Shown: positions 49,257 to 59,467, counted from the first letter of the stretch. The stretch is 64,000 bases of DNA from UBA6120 sp035361955 (GCA_035361955.1 DAOSDC010000006.1:1-64000), one strand, 5' to 3'. The notes: generated by a model from the letters alone, not told the origin. Program-made: numbers and translations.

Positions 49257-50930
49257 CTACTTAATTGGAAATTTATCAATCACAAATTGCAACCGCGACC
49301 GAACTTCTTTTAACGTGAGCACTTTCATGATTTGAAACAAATTCGGTGTCTGCCTATTGCCAGTCAAAGCGAGCCGTAGTATTTCAGCGACATCACCGAT
49401 ATGACCGACATAGCGATCGGGATTTTGCTTATAAATCTTGTTTGAGGGGGCGAAATGGTAACGTTCGCCAAACTGCTTGAGTTGCCCGAACCAAGTCGAT
49501 TCATCGCCATCAAGCGTCATGTCTTTTTTTAGATCGGTTAATAGCGTGACAATGATCGAACTGGATATCAGCGGATTGAACATCGACGTGCTAATCAGTG
49601 GTTCATACCTGTCACGATAAAAGTAAGCGACTAAATCGTAAATGCTTGAGTAATTTAGATAATCCTTGCGAGGATTTTCCTTTTCCCGCTCGATATTGAT
49701 GATCGCTTTGAAAAATGAAGGGTCACGCATTATCAGTGTGTACATGTCATGGTGATAGCGATGTCCGTACTTGATGGCCCGATCAAGCAAATCATCGCTA
49801 GTAAGCTGCGCGATAAATTCCTTGGCGATGAAGTTGACTTTTTGCATATCGAATAGTGCTCCATCAAGCGACATCTTCTCAAACGAAAACACGAACGCGT
49901 CAATCGGTAATGATTTATTAGCGAGACGCCATTCTTCAAAGTTGGAATTGGCAATCGTCATTAAGTACTCGATTACTGCTTCGATTGGGTAACCTTGTTC
50001 AAGAAAAAACGAAACGGCGGCTTCCGAGTCTTTGCGCTTGCTTAGCTTCCGCTTCTTGCCCTCATCAAGCTTCATAATCACGGGCAAGTGGGCAAATCGT
50101 GGCGGTGTCCATCCGAGCCGTTCAAACATCTCAATGTGAATCGGAAGCGAAGCGAGCCATTCTTCACCGCGGGTGACCACGGTCGTTTTCATAAAGTGAT
50201 CGTCAACGACGTGGGCGAAATGATAAGTTGGCAGTCCATCGCTTTTGAGGATGACGATGTCTTGGTCGTTTTGGGACAGCGACAGGTTGCCCCGCACTTC
50301 GTCGAATACTTTGATGTATTTTTGATGATGACCATGGCTACGAAACCGCACGACAAAAGGTCGTCCATTTTCAACGTCTTTAATCGCCTCGATAATCGGG
50401 TAGTCGCGATACTTCGCAAACGGTCCATAATATCCGGTCACCAATTTTTTGGATTCTTGCAGTTTGCGAAGCTCATCGAGTTCTTCGGTTGAGGCGAAAC
50501 AAGGATAGGCATCGCCGCGGCGCACCATTTCTTTGATGACTGTTTTATAAATGGGGGCCCGTTCACTTTGCCGGTAAGGGCCGTAATCGCCAGGATATTT
50601 CGCGCCAAATCCTTCGGTTGGGCTGACACCGAACTCGGCCATTTGCTCAACTAGCGCCATGTCGCTTCCAGCGATTTCGCGCTTGCTGTCGGTATCTTCC
50701 AGCCGCAAGAAAAAGACGCCACGACTTTGCCGAGCAATTTTATCGGCAATCATCGAGGTAAACAAACTGCCCGTATGTAAAAAACCAGTCGGCGATGGGG
50801 CAAATCGCGTGACTTCGGCTCCTTGGGGCAAATCACGTTTGGGAAAACGCTCTTCCAAATTTTCAATCGTGTCTTCGATGTCAGGAAACATCGCATCCGC
50901 CAAGCGGACTAAGTTCATATCGTATTTCAT
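49257..50930 (-). CDS. gltX: Glutamate--tRNA ligase
   Basis: Charges tRNA-Glu, 557 residues from the chosen ATG. The class I HIGH motif is APSPTGFLHTGS (about 44-55) and the KMSKS counterpart is KLSKRKD (about 305). LEDTD, DHFMKTTVVTRGEEW and the helical anticodon-binding C-terminus fit GluRS. It is about 70 residues longer than usual, partly from an N-terminal helix of about 37 residues before the catalytic domain. No clear ribosome site precedes it; an extended -10 TGGTAAGAT lies just upstream. A tRNA-Glu gene follows. Confidence 0.92.
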   Translation of the reverse strand: MKYDMNLVRLADAMFPDIEDTIENLEERFPKRDLPQGAEVTRFAPSPTGFLHTGSLFTSMIADKIARQSRGVFFLRLEDTDSKREIAGSDMALVEQMAEFGVSPTEGFGAKYPGDYGPYRQSERAPIYKTVIKEMVRRGDAYPCFASTEELDELRKLQESKKLVTGYYGPFAKYRDYPIIEAIKDVENGRPFVVRFRSHGHHQKYIKVFDEVRGNLSLSQNDQDIVILKSDGLPTYHFAHVVDDHFMKTTVVTRGEEWLASLPIHIEMFERLGWTPPRFAHLPVIMKLDEGKKRKLSKRKDSEAAVSFFLEQGYPIEAVIEYLMTIANSNFEEWRLANKSLPIDAFVFSFEKMSLDGALFDMQKVNFIAKEFIAQLTSDDLLDRAIKYGHRYHHDMYTLIMRDPSFFKAIINIEREKENPRKDYLNYSSIYDLVAYFYRDRYEPLISTSMFNPLISSSIIVTLLTDLKKDMTLDGDESTWFGQLKQFGERYHFAPSNKIYKQNPDRYVGHIGDVAEILRLALTGNRQTPNLFQIMKVLTLKEVRSRLQFVIDKFPIK

Positions 50931-50982
50931 ACCATAATATCTTACCATAAATAATGCGCCGTTCACTAAGGTGAATTAGCAC

Positions 50983-51011
50983 TTGAAATCATTATGTGTT
51001 TTGTATAAAAT
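50983..51011 (+). promoter_or_regulatory. Promoter of tRNA-Gly
   Basis: -35 TTGAAA (50983-50988), 17-base spacer, -10 TAAAAT (51006-51011), 12 bases before the tRNA. Confidence 0.7.
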
Positions 51012-51022
51012 AATGAGGCACT

Positions 51023-51096
51023 GCAGGTGTAGTTCAGTGGTAGAACACTACCTTGCCAAGGTAGTTATGCGGGTTCGATTCCCGTCACCTGCTCCA
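51023..51096 (+). tRNA. tRNA-Gly (anticodon GCC)
   Basis: A 74-base cloverleaf with acceptor GCAGGTG/CACCTGC, loop TTGCCAA reading GCC and encoded CCA. It is the only plus-strand tRNA here. Confidence 0.95.
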
Positions 51097-51106
51097 TTTG
51101 TCAAAT

Positions 51107-51133
51107 AACGGTCGCTCGAAACGACCGTTTTTA
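51107..51133 (+). terminator. Intrinsic terminator of tRNA-Gly, possibly bidirectional
   Basis: AACGGTCG, 7-base loop, CGACCGTT, then TTTAATT. The facing membrane protein gene ends 11 bases beyond, so it may use the same hairpin. Confidence 0.85.
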
Positions 51134-51144
51134 ATTTATGGTTC

Positions 51145-52176
51145 CTATTGTTCGTCACCATCACGAGGATGGTCATTGATGTCAGACAGGTGTTTGCCTA
51201 ATTCGCGACGAATATCATCACGCTGTTGTTCGCTTAATCCTTCGATACTATCGAGTTCCGATAGAAACGCCCGGATCTGGTCTTTGGTATTGGCAAGGTA
51301 GTCGGACTCGAGTGATTGATACATGATGGCTAACACAAGGAAATAGTGGGGGATAAGCAAAAACATGCCGATTAATGCCCCAATCAGCGATAATAGCGTG
51401 ACTAATAGCGGTGTTAGCGAAAAGATCAAACCTAAGAGAAGACCGACACCAAATCCTAACGTCAAGCCCAACAATGTTGGCCACTGGTTTTTAATTGTTA
51501 ACTGAAATAAGCGCTTGCGGTTTTTGGCGATGACTTGCTTATGAATTCGATCGAGTTCGGGGAAGGCGGTCGGGAGTTCGACGATTAAGTAAAGAGCCGG
51601 AATCTTATTAGAAAAAGACAACATCAAATAAATAAAACTAATGAGCGAAGAGATGGCCATCAGTGATGTCAAAAACGGCGCTAAAACAGCGCCTTGGCGC
51701 GCTAGAAAATCACTAATATCATTGGCGTCGAAACTAGTCGCGCCCAATAATGCCATCTCGTCGAAAGCCGCACTCAGTTCAGCATTAAAATAGGGCGCTA
51801 ACCACATGGCTAGCGAAGTCACGACAATCAAAGCGATAAAGGCCAACAACGTCATTTTCAGTAAGGTCACATAAGGGTGCACGAGACGACGGATAAACGG
51901 ATTCATGCCCGGAAGCAAAAATCGATAATACTCGTTTAACGCCAACGGATGGTCACTGACGATTTGCGTGATCGAGACGATGTAGGCAAATGAAAACGGT
52001 ACAATCAAAAACGGAAAGGTCACGATCAAAGAAAATGGGAAAACAATCGCCAAAACGATTGTTACGAGCATAACCATGACCAGGGGTACCGCTAGAGCCA
52101 ATAACGTCTTGAAGTGTGTCCGATATACGTCGAAGGCATCTTTTAGCGGCGGAAGATTAACTTTCCCCGGATTCAC
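51145..52176 (-). CDS. Six-span membrane protein, unknown function
   Basis: A 343-residue protein with about six spans and a charged, acidic C-terminal tail. I start it at a GTG at 52176, preceded by AAAGGAC, because the longer frame runs through the NERD-domain gene. It then overlaps that gene by 20 bp. No family is recognised with certainty; the fold recalls DUF975/glycerophosphoryl-type membrane proteins only loosely. Confidence 0.6.
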   Translation of the reverse strand: MNPGKVNLPPLKDAFDVYRTHFKTLLALAVPLVMVMLVTIVLAIVFPFSLIVTFPFLIVPFSFAYIVSITQIVSDHPLALNEYYRFLLPGMNPFIRRLVHPYVTLLKMTLLAFIALIVVTSLAMWLAPYFNAELSAAFDEMALLGATSFDANDISDFLARQGAVLAPFLTSLMAISSLISFIYLMLSFSNKIPALYLIVELPTAFPELDRIHKQVIAKNRKRLFQLTIKNQWPTLLGLTLGFGVGLLLGLIFSLTPLLVTLLSLIGALIGMFLLIPHYFLVLAIMYQSLESDYLANTKDQIRAFLSELDSIEGLSEQQRDDIRRELGKHLSDINDHPRDGDEQ

Positions 52177-52795
52177 GGTAGCGTCCTTTGACGAGTTGGT
52201 AAATATCTTTAACGGCAACATCGAGCTGGGCTTCATTAATTGGGGGAATGTCGCGCGATTCAATCGCCTTGATCAGTTTTTCCATTTTGCTTAACTTAAC
52301 GATGTAAGTACTTTCATCATTCGTGACAATGTCATCAAGTAGACACCCTTCATTGACGACGATTAAATTAATAAAAAGATGCGGGTCAAGTCCAGTCACG
52401 AGCGCTAGTTTGTCGATGCGAACTTTGTTAATTAAAAATGGATTGGAAATATATTTGCCACGACGTGACAAATTGGGATAAAACATCCAATTGGTATCTC
52501 TGTGTTTACCGGTCAGCGCGCCATCGTAATAGCGATCTTTGATGACGTAGATGAACTTTTCACCAAACAGCAAATGATCGATGTGGGCTTCGTTGGCATC
52601 GTCGAGGGGGACACGGACTTGATTAATTAAATAAAAATCGTTATACAGGGCCACGTGATAAATACGTTTGCCAAAGTAAGATATCAAATGGCGTTTCATG
52701 AAGCGCCTTCTGCATAGGGGAAATAGTAGCCAAACAATGCTGGCCATAACGAAAACCGACAGGATAATCGCAATGATTATCTCTAGCGGTTCCAT
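52157..52795 (-). CDS. Membrane-anchored NERD domain protein
   Basis: A 212-residue protein with one N-terminal span (about 6-26) and a NERD (nuclease-related) domain, seen as EAHIDHLLFGEKFIYVIKDR near residues 68-87 followed by ALTGKHRDTNWMF. The NERD nuclease-like core is present, but activity is not established for the family. It is coupled to the following membrane protein gene. Confidence 0.75.
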   Translation of the reverse strand: MEPLEIIIAIILSVFVMASIVWLLFPLCRRRFMKRHLISYFGKRIYHVALYNDFYLINQVRVPLDDANEAHIDHLLFGEKFIYVIKDRYYDGALTGKHRDTNWMFYPNLSRRGKYISNPFLINKVRIDKLALVTGLDPHLFINLIVVNEGCLLDDIVTNDESTYIVKLSKMEKLIKAIESRDIPPINEAQLDVAVKDIYQLVKGRYRESGES

Positions 52796-52798
52796 GGA

Positions 52799-53503
52799 TT
52801 AAGCTATTTCAAGGGCGACTTCCAGCATTTGTCGCAGTCCTTGTTCGCGCTGTTGGGCGCTGGCTTTCTCAGGTTTTAGGAAATGATCGGTGACTGTCAG
52901 CAGGCAAAGCGCCTTTTTTCCAAGTCGCGCAGCCGTAGCATATAGTGCGTATGATTCCATTTCCACGCCCATGCAACCTAACGCCGCCCATTTTTTCCAG
53001 CTATTGGGGTCGACGTCATAGAAAACGTCGCTGCTTAAGATGTTGCCGACATGAACGGGTAAATTGCGTTTTTGAATGGCATCGTAAGCGGCCTTTGTCA
53101 GTTCAAAATCACTAATGGCCGAAAAAGTTCCGCCTTTTAAATCGAATTGTCCTGCCCAATTGGAATCGGTGCACGCCCCATTACAAATCAAAATGTCGAA
53201 CAGATTGATGTCATGGCGATACGAGCCGCATGTACCGATGCGGATGATGCGCTCGACGCCAAAATGCGTGAATAGTTCGTGCGAATAAATACCGATGCTC
53301 GGTTGCCCCATGCCTGAAGCCATCACAGACACGCGTTTGCCTTTATACGTTCCGGTAAATCCTAAGACGTTGCGAACGGCATTAATTTGTTTGACATCGC
53401 TTAAGAAATTGTCGGCGATGTATTTGGCTCGTAGCGGATCGCCAGGCATCAGAACTGTCGGTGCGAAATCACCAACTTCGGCTTTAATATGTGGTGTACC
53501 CAT
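52799..53503 (-). CDS. deoD: Purine nucleoside phosphorylase DeoD-type
   Basis: Splits purine nucleosides with phosphate to base plus ribose 1-phosphate. The 234 residues (hexameric, E. coli-type) start GTPHIKAEVGDFAPTVLMPGDPLRAK and contain SVMASGMGQPSIGIYSHEL, RIGTCGSYR and GVEMESYALYATA. The ATG at 53503 after AAAGGAAT replaces a longer frame. Confidence 0.96.
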   Translation of the reverse strand: MGTPHIKAEVGDFAPTVLMPGDPLRAKYIADNFLSDVKQINAVRNVLGFTGTYKGKRVSVMASGMGQPSIGIYSHELFTHFGVERIIRIGTCGSYRHDINLFDILICNGACTDSNWAGQFDLKGGTFSAISDFELTKAAYDAIQKRNLPVHVGNILSSDVFYDVDPNSWKKWAALGCMGVEMESYALYATAARLGKKALCLLTVTDHFLKPEKASAQQREQGLRQMLEVALEIA

Positions 53504-53525
53504 TAATGGAATTCCTTTCAAATGA

Positions 53526-53975
53526 TTATATGTCGATGACTTTAGTATGCGACAAGGCGTCAGCAAACGAGCGTCGCCGCGATTGCTTAATCAGAACAGC
53601 CTCGACCAATAACGTTAATCCCAGGCTCATGAAGCCGCCGAGCATCCGGCCAATAACTTCACGGAGAAACAAAGTCGGAAAATCAACTGGCGTCCCATCG
53701 TCTTTGACAATCGCGATGCGTGTCAGAAACCGGCCAATTGTTTGCCGTTTCCAAAGTAGCGGCAACACCAAATAATAACTGATGGCAACAATCGTGATGA
53801 TCGGCATTACGATGATGGTCGTATAAAACAAGTTATAAATATTGGATGTGCTTCGCACGGCCAATGTCTCAAACAGAGCAATAATCGCTGGATATCCCAG
53901 CAAAAAACCGAACGACCCAGTAATCACTAGGTCGATGAGGAAAGATATGAAACGATGGATCGGACGAGCGTTCAC
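53526..53975 (-). CDS. RDD family membrane protein
   Basis: A 149-residue protein with three or four spans. The RDD family pattern is seen as RPIHRFISFLIDLVI (Arg and Asp) and WKRQTIGRFLTRIAIV (Thr-x-G-Arg). Function of the family is unclear, though some members are Na+/H+ antiporters. It starts at a GTG after GAGGTAA. Confidence 0.8.
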   Translation of the reverse strand: MNARPIHRFISFLIDLVITGSFGFLLGYPAIIALFETLAVRSTSNIYNLFYTTIIVMPIITIVAISYYLVLPLLWKRQTIGRFLTRIAIVKDDGTPVDFPTLFLREVIGRMLGGFMSLGLTLLVEAVLIKQSRRRSFADALSHTKVIDI

Positions 53976-54028
53976 TTTCGTTACCTCGTCATTATTCTAG
54001 CATAAAGCTAACTTTCATATTAAGGCGA

Positions 54029-55483
54029 TTAACGCCGCGCCTTTGTAATCAGTTTCTTTAAGAAACGCCGTTTGGACTTGAATACTTTGGCATCGTGCAT
54101 TTTCCACTCCCAGTTGGGTGAACCAATCGTGCCGGGTGTATTCATACGCGCACTATCGGATAAACCGAGGATATCCTGCATCGGAATAATGGCCACATCG
54201 GGGCTCGAATCAAGTGTCAGGGCGATGATGGAGTCAGCGACGTTTTGGTAATAATATCCGTAGTATGCAAGGACGTTACGGACTTGGAGACGCTGCTCTT
54301 TAGTTAAGGAGCGATACCAACCTTTGCTCGTTTGGTTATCGTGAGTGCCCGGATAGACGGCCATGTTCGTTTCGTGATATTGCGTAAAAATGATCGGTTT
54401 ATCAAAGTCAAAACTGAATTGGACGATCTTCATGCCGGGGAATCGGTAATGGTCGCGTAGTTGCAAAACTTGCGGTCGTAAATCGCCGAGATCCTCGGCA
54501 AGTATTTTAAGCGTTGGAAAATTGGCGAACAACTTATCGAAAAAGGCATAACCAGGCGCTTCGATCCAAGCTCCTTCGACCGCGGTCGGGCAACTTGAGG
54601 GTATTTTCCAGTAGGTATCAAACGCCCGGAAATGATCGATGCGGATATAATCGAATAGTTTGGCGTTATAACTAAGTCGGTCAAGCCAAAACTTAAACCC
54701 ATCTTTTTGCATTTTATCCCAATCGTATAAAGGGTTGCCCCAACGTTGTCCGGTTACCGAAAAATAATCGGGTGGTACTCCGGCGATGTGCGTGGGATGG
54801 GCATCATTGTCCAATAGGAACTGGTTTTGGTTATCCCATACGTCCAAACTATCAATCCCAACATAGATGGGGATGTCGCCGACTAACTCGACGCCTAATT
54901 TGTTCGCATACTTCTTTAATGCGGTCCATTGACGATATAGCACATATTGAAGGAACATCTCATATTTAATATCCGCTTCGTATTCACATAAAATGTCAGC
55001 TTTGGTTTTTATCCAATCACGGTGGGGCTTAGGCCAGTAGTGCCACTGCTTCAAATCGTTATGTTTCTTTAGCGTGATGAAAACGGCATAAGGATACAGC
55101 CATTCGTTTTGTTTGACAAACGAGCGATAACTGCGACCCTCAACAAATTTTTCAAACGCCCGATGGAGAAGTTTTCCCTTATAATCACGCACCGAATCAT
55201 AATCAACGCGTGTCGCGCCCGCATGGAAGCGGGGCGCTTTGGTTAACAAACCGTCTTTGACAAGCATATCTAAGCTGATATATAGTTCATCCATCGCTTT
55301 TGATGAATAAGGTTGATAAGGCGAATTGCCATATCCAAGCGGATTAAGTGGCAATACTTGCCACAATTTGAAACCCATCCGTTTCATCGACTTGACAAAC
55401 GAATAGGCTTCGGGACCGAAATCACCAATGCCGTGACGGCTAGGCAGTGACGAAACGGCGAGTAAAATACCGGCTTTGCGCAT
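54029..55483 (-). CDS. malQ: 4-alpha-glucanotransferase
   Basis: GH77 amylomaltase, 484 residues, which remodels maltodextrins and releases glucose. Conserved: SSLPSRHGIGDFG at the start, NPLGYGNSPYQPYSS, the nucleophile in YIRIDHFRAFDTYW, acid-base ILAEDLGD, and YPGTHDNQT. Last gene of the maltodextrin operon, 10 bases after the amylase gene. Confidence 0.96.
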   Translation of the reverse strand: MRKAGILLAVSSLPSRHGIGDFGPEAYSFVKSMKRMGFKLWQVLPLNPLGYGNSPYQPYSSKAMDELYISLDMLVKDGLLTKAPRFHAGATRVDYDSVRDYKGKLLHRAFEKFVEGRSYRSFVKQNEWLYPYAVFITLKKHNDLKQWHYWPKPHRDWIKTKADILCEYEADIKYEMFLQYVLYRQWTALKKYANKLGVELVGDIPIYVGIDSLDVWDNQNQFLLDNDAHPTHIAGVPPDYFSVTGQRWGNPLYDWDKMQKDGFKFWLDRLSYNAKLFDYIRIDHFRAFDTYWKIPSSCPTAVEGAWIEAPGYAFFDKLFANFPTLKILAEDLGDLRPQVLQLRDHYRFPGMKIVQFSFDFDKPIIFTQYHETNMAVYPGTHDNQTSKGWYRSLTKEQRLQVRNVLAYYGYYYQNVADSIIALTLDSSPDVAIIPMQDILGLSDSARMNTPGTIGSPNWEWKMHDAKVFKSKRRFLKKLITKARR

Positions 55484-55493
55484 ATGCTTCTCC

Positions 55494-57053
55494 TTATATC
55501 GACAACACGGCTGTGGTAAACGGAGGAATCTTAACGATCGTATTACCGCCTTGTTGAGAAATGGTTACGCTCACTTTAGAAGTCGGAATATCAGTCAACA
55601 ACTGATAATTGCCTACTAATGTTTCTTCAATTGTTTCAGCACTGGTGTTGGTCAATATCGTAAGGGTGCCTTCAACAGATGCATATGCCAAACCGTAAGT
55701 TCGTGTGTCGGCTCCGACTTGTGTCACAGTCGCCTTCTCAATGAATTCATTATATTGGTTACGGACGTTAATGACTTTTCGATAATGGTTAAGTAGTGAA
55801 TCGGGTATTTCCCTTTGGTCGTGGGCGCCGAGTTGTACTTGCAGGTTCATATCGTAGGTTGCCCCGTTGGGCAGGTCGGTTTGGCCGGTTTTGTCGGTTT
55901 GCGACCAAATCATCGGTAAGCGCTTATTTTCATCGATGCCAGAACCGCGCATGATGATTTCTTCACCGTAATAAACAAACGGCCGTCCCGGCATTAATAA
56001 ATAGATGGAGCCCATCAATTTGCGTGATTCATCGGCATATTCGGGAAACATCAAGCCTCCGACGCGGTTTTGGTCGTGATTTGATAAAAATGGGGCGTCA
56101 AGTGCATTGGGATTGAGCGCTTTAATTTGATTCGTGTAATCGACGACAAACGCGGATAACGCCGCACCGTTAGCTTGCCTAACATTTTGATACATGCGCG
56201 TCGTTTGCACGGAAATCGGAAAATTGAAATAACTGTCGATGCCTGTCGTATAATACGAAGATATTTGTGCGGCCAAACTACCCCAAGGACCTTCACCAAC
56301 GATGTAGGCATCAGGCTCGATGGCCTTAACAGTATTGTTGAGCCAGGTTAGAAATTCCAAATTTTTCGATTCATAGCCGGTGTAATAACTTGTCACGGCG
56401 TCAAGACGGAAACCTTTGACGCCTTTATCAAGCCAAAATTCGACGATATTGGCAATTTCATCGCGCATATCGGGATCATCGAGATTTAAGTCGGGCATGC
56501 CGCTCCAAAAACGCGCCTCATAATAAATCGTACTCGTGAGTCGTTCGTAGCCAGGGGCGAATTTATCCGACCAATTATAATAATTGCAATAACTATCGGG
56601 CATCGCACACGTCCCGTTACGCATCGCCGAGGCCGCGGAAGTAAACCAGGGATGACGGTTGCTCGAGTGATTGACGACGAGGTCGATAATCGTGTCGATA
56701 CCTTGCTCGCTGGCAGCGGAAACATAGTTTTCAAAATCTGTCATCGTCCCGTACTCGGGGGCAATTGCGTAATAATCGGTCACGTCGTATTTATGATAAG
56801 TCGGGGAAGGATGAATCGGCATGAACCAAACGCCGGATACGCCAAAATCTTTGAGATAATCAAGCTTTGCTTGAACACCAGCCAAATCGCCCATCCCATC
56901 ACCGTCGGAATCATAAAACGAACCGACGAATATTTCATAGTATACGCTACCGTTCTCGTTGGATACGGATGCAAATTCATACTCAAAAGATTGACAGCCT
57001 CCAAGCGGCAACACCGAAAGCGCCACCAACAAAGCAGGAAATAGTTTCTTCAT
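55494..57053 (-). CDS. Surface alpha-amylase lipoprotein (GH13)
   Basis: A 519-residue extracellular amylase with lipobox LGGC (Cys20). GH13 motifs in order: LVVNHSS, GFRLDAVTSYY (nucleophile Asp), IVGEGPWG (acid-base Glu) and LSNHDQNR (third Asp). It would cut starch or maltodextrin at the cell surface so that MalEFG can import the products. It lies between malG and malQ. Confidence 0.94.
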   Translation of the reverse strand: MKKLFPALLVALSVLPLGGCQSFEYEFASVSNENGSVYYEIFVGSFYDSDGDGMGDLAGVQAKLDYLKDFGVSGVWFMPIHPSPTYHKYDVTDYYAIAPEYGTMTDFENYVSAASEQGIDTIIDLVVNHSSNRHPWFTSAASAMRNGTCAMPDSYCNYYNWSDKFAPGYERLTSTIYYEARFWSGMPDLNLDDPDMRDEIANIVEFWLDKGVKGFRLDAVTSYYTGYESKNLEFLTWLNNTVKAIEPDAYIVGEGPWGSLAAQISSYYTTGIDSYFNFPISVQTTRMYQNVRQANGAALSAFVVDYTNQIKALNPNALDAPFLSNHDQNRVGGLMFPEYADESRKLMGSIYLLMPGRPFVYYGEEIIMRGSGIDENKRLPMIWSQTDKTGQTDLPNGATYDMNLQVQLGAHDQREIPDSLLNHYRKVINVRNQYNEFIEKATVTQVGADTRTYGLAYASVEGTLTILTNTSAETIEETLVGNYQLLTDIPTSKVSVTISQQGGNTIVKIPPFTTAVLSI

Positions 57054-57057
57054 GAAA

Positions 57058-57918
57058 TCAGCCTTTGACGGAACCGCCGGTCACGCCGCTGACATAGTAT
57101 TTTTGGAGCCAAATAAACAGCAAAGTAATCGGGATGGCGACGATGACGGCGCCAGCGGCAAAGCGCGTGAAGTATGTGGCGATGTTCTCACGCATTAACA
57201 TCCAATAAAGGCCCCGGGCAACGGTGTAGCTTTCCAAGCGATCGCCAAGCATTAATCTGGCAAAGATGAAATCGCCCCACGGTCCGATAAATGAAGTAAG
57301 CGTCGTGTAAATGACGATCGGTTTCGATAATGGTAACGTGATATGCCAGAATATTTGAGCTTTCGAGGCACCATCGATCATCGCCGCTTCGTCAATCGAC
57401 TTGGGAATCGTGTCGAAAAAGCCTTTGGAAATGTAATAGCCCATCGCCGCGCCACCGCTATAAACAAGAATTAATCCCCAAATTGAACCAGTCAAGCCGA
57501 TTAATTTGAGAATGTGATAAATCGCGATCATCGTCATGAAGCCGGGGAACATGCCCAAAATCAGAATAATCTTCATCATTGGGCGTCGGGCTTTGAAATC
57601 AAGACGTGAGAAGGCATAACTAGTCAGTAGCACCAAAATCGTTGAGATGACACACGTAAACGCGGCCACGATAAACGTATTCAAAAACCATTGCGGGAAA
57701 TTGACGCGGTCGGCGCTGTTAAGTGAAAGTAGTTGGATATAGTTATTAAACGTATAATTGCGCGGGAAGAAATAACGCGACACAGCGCCAGTCTCGAGTC
57801 TAAACGACTGCAGGACAAGCCAGAAAATTGGGATGAGCCAAATCACACTCATGATTGTCAAAATCGTATAAATGACGATGTTGGAAACAATCTCGTTCCA
57901 TTTGCGACTTTTGATCAT
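57058..57918 (-). CDS. malG: Maltodextrin ABC transporter permease MalG
   Basis: A 286-residue permease with six spans. The EAA loop reads EAAMIDGASKAQIFWHITLP. The ending SGVTGGSVKG is the conserved MalG C-terminus that reaches into the ATPase. It overlaps malF by 4 bp and precedes the amylase gene by 4 bases. Confidence 0.94.
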   Translation of the reverse strand: MIKSRKWNEIVSNIVIYTILTIMSVIWLIPIFWLVLQSFRLETGAVSRYFFPRNYTFNNYIQLLSLNSADRVNFPQWFLNTFIVAAFTCVISTILVLLTSYAFSRLDFKARRPMMKIILILGMFPGFMTMIAIYHILKLIGLTGSIWGLILVYSGGAAMGYYISKGFFDTIPKSIDEAAMIDGASKAQIFWHITLPLSKPIVIYTTLTSFIGPWGDFIFARLMLGDRLESYTVARGLYWMLMRENIATYFTRFAAGAVIVAIPITLLFIWLQKYYVSGVTGGSVKG

Positions 57919-59453
57919 TGGAATTGGTCCTCCTTCTGCACGGCGCCTGTTTTCGAGAACATAATCAGCGAGACGAAACTAGAAATCATAAAGATTAAGA
58001 TACCAAGTGTTGAGGCAATCTTGTAATCGGCTTGGTCGACGGTTAGTTTAAATAACCAAGTAACAAGCAAATCGGTCTCGCCGGCTTGGAATAAATTCAG
58101 CGAGTTGGGGCCGCCACCGGTAAGGAAATAGATAACATTAAAGTTATTAATGTTTCCAATAAACGCCGTCACCAAATACGGACCGGTGACGAATAGCATA
58201 TAAGGCAAGGTAATCTTGAAAAATTTCGTTAACGGACCGGCGCCATCAATCGTCGCGCTTTCGTATAAATCTTCAGGGATGTTCATCAAGATACCTGAAG
58301 TAATCAACATCGTGTAGGGGACGCCAACCCATAAGTTGACGACGATAACCGTGGCTCGCGCCATGTCACCCGTCCGGAAGAATGAGAAATTGCTGGCGAC
58401 CCATCCCAAATCTTTCAACGCTTGGACGACGGGACCGGCGTCATCGAGAATGCGCGCGACAACGAGCAAACTAATGAACTGAGGCACGGCAATTGTGATG
58501 ACGAAAATCGTGCGCCACATCTTTTTTAGTTTGATGCCCTTCTTGTTAATCATTAAGGCGAGCACCATCCCGAAGATATAGTTCAAGAAGGTTGCAAACA
58601 CGGCCCACACTAGTGACCACTGCAATATTTTAAACAGAGTTCCCGGTAAGTTGCTGTAGTAGGCATTGGAACCGCTGAACATGTTGATGAAATTATCAAG
58701 CCCGACCCAAGTAAATAACGATCCTGGTGGCTGATGCGACCGATCAAAGTTCGTAAAGGCAATCAAAATCATGAATATGAGCGGTAAAATCGTAAAGGCG
58801 AACGCCGTCAAGGTCGGAAATGACAAAACCGTGACATGGAATTTCTTATCCATTAGTTCGCGGATATCTTGTTTGAACGTCGTTGGTTGTTTGCCATTCG
58901 CCAGCAAGGTTTGATTCTCATAGGCCGATTTGATGTTTTTGGCATAAATCATTAAGAAAGCGATAATTAGCATGATGACGGCGACAGAAAACAGCAAAAT
59001 AAGCATCGAGTTATGGCCTCTGACGGCCGGTACGTAAACGCCTAAATCAGGATCCCAATGTGCCGGTTCCGGCAAATCCGTACCCAAAGTCGTAATTAAT
59101 CCAAGATAGTAAGCGCCAAAGAAAATCATCATTAAGATAAAGCCGATTTCGGCGACAAGATAGGTAATGCCCTTGGCAACTTGACCATTAAATAAGTTGC
59201 CCGAACCCATCATGATATAAGACAATCTGGTTTTCCAATTGCCTTTGATAAAAGTAGACCAGTACGATTTCGCGCCTTTATAAATAGCTTTGCCAATGTA
59301 GATGGCACCTTTATAAAGTCCGACAAAAATATTTAGAAAAGCTTTGATAATCGTCCAAATGAAATCGAGAACGTATAAGACAATCGCCTTGAAAAAATCA
59401 AATATGGCTATTGCTAGCCATTTCCAAAAAGGTAATCTCGTTTGTTCCTTCAT
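57915..59453 (-). CDS. malF: Maltodextrin ABC transporter permease MalF with long N-terminal region
   Basis: A 512-residue permease. The C-terminal half is a normal six-span MalF with EAA loop ESATIDGAGPLTKFFKITLP. The first 75 residues hold amphipathic aromatic segments (DFFKAIVLYVLDFIWTIIKA, then GAIYIGKAIYKGAKSYW) before the first clear span near residues 90-120, and an outer loop lies near 125-150. AAGGAGCG precedes the ATG. Confidence 0.9.
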   Translation of the reverse strand: MKEQTRLPFWKWLAIAIFDFFKAIVLYVLDFIWTIIKAFLNIFVGLYKGAIYIGKAIYKGAKSYWSTFIKGNWKTRLSYIMMGSGNLFNGQVAKGITYLVAEIGFILMMIFFGAYYLGLITTLGTDLPEPAHWDPDLGVYVPAVRGHNSMLILLFSVAVIMLIIAFLMIYAKNIKSAYENQTLLANGKQPTTFKQDIRELMDKKFHVTVLSFPTLTAFAFTILPLIFMILIAFTNFDRSHQPPGSLFTWVGLDNFINMFSGSNAYYSNLPGTLFKILQWSLVWAVFATFLNYIFGMVLALMINKKGIKLKKMWRTIFVITIAVPQFISLLVVARILDDAGPVVQALKDLGWVASNFSFFRTGDMARATVIVVNLWVGVPYTMLITSGILMNIPEDLYESATIDGAGPLTKFFKITLPYMLFVTGPYLVTAFIGNINNFNVIYFLTGGGPNSLNLFQAGETDLLVTWLFKLTVDQADYKIASTLGILIFMISSFVSLIMFSKTGAVQKEDQFQ

Positions 59454-59467
59454 GTGTCGCTCCTTGT

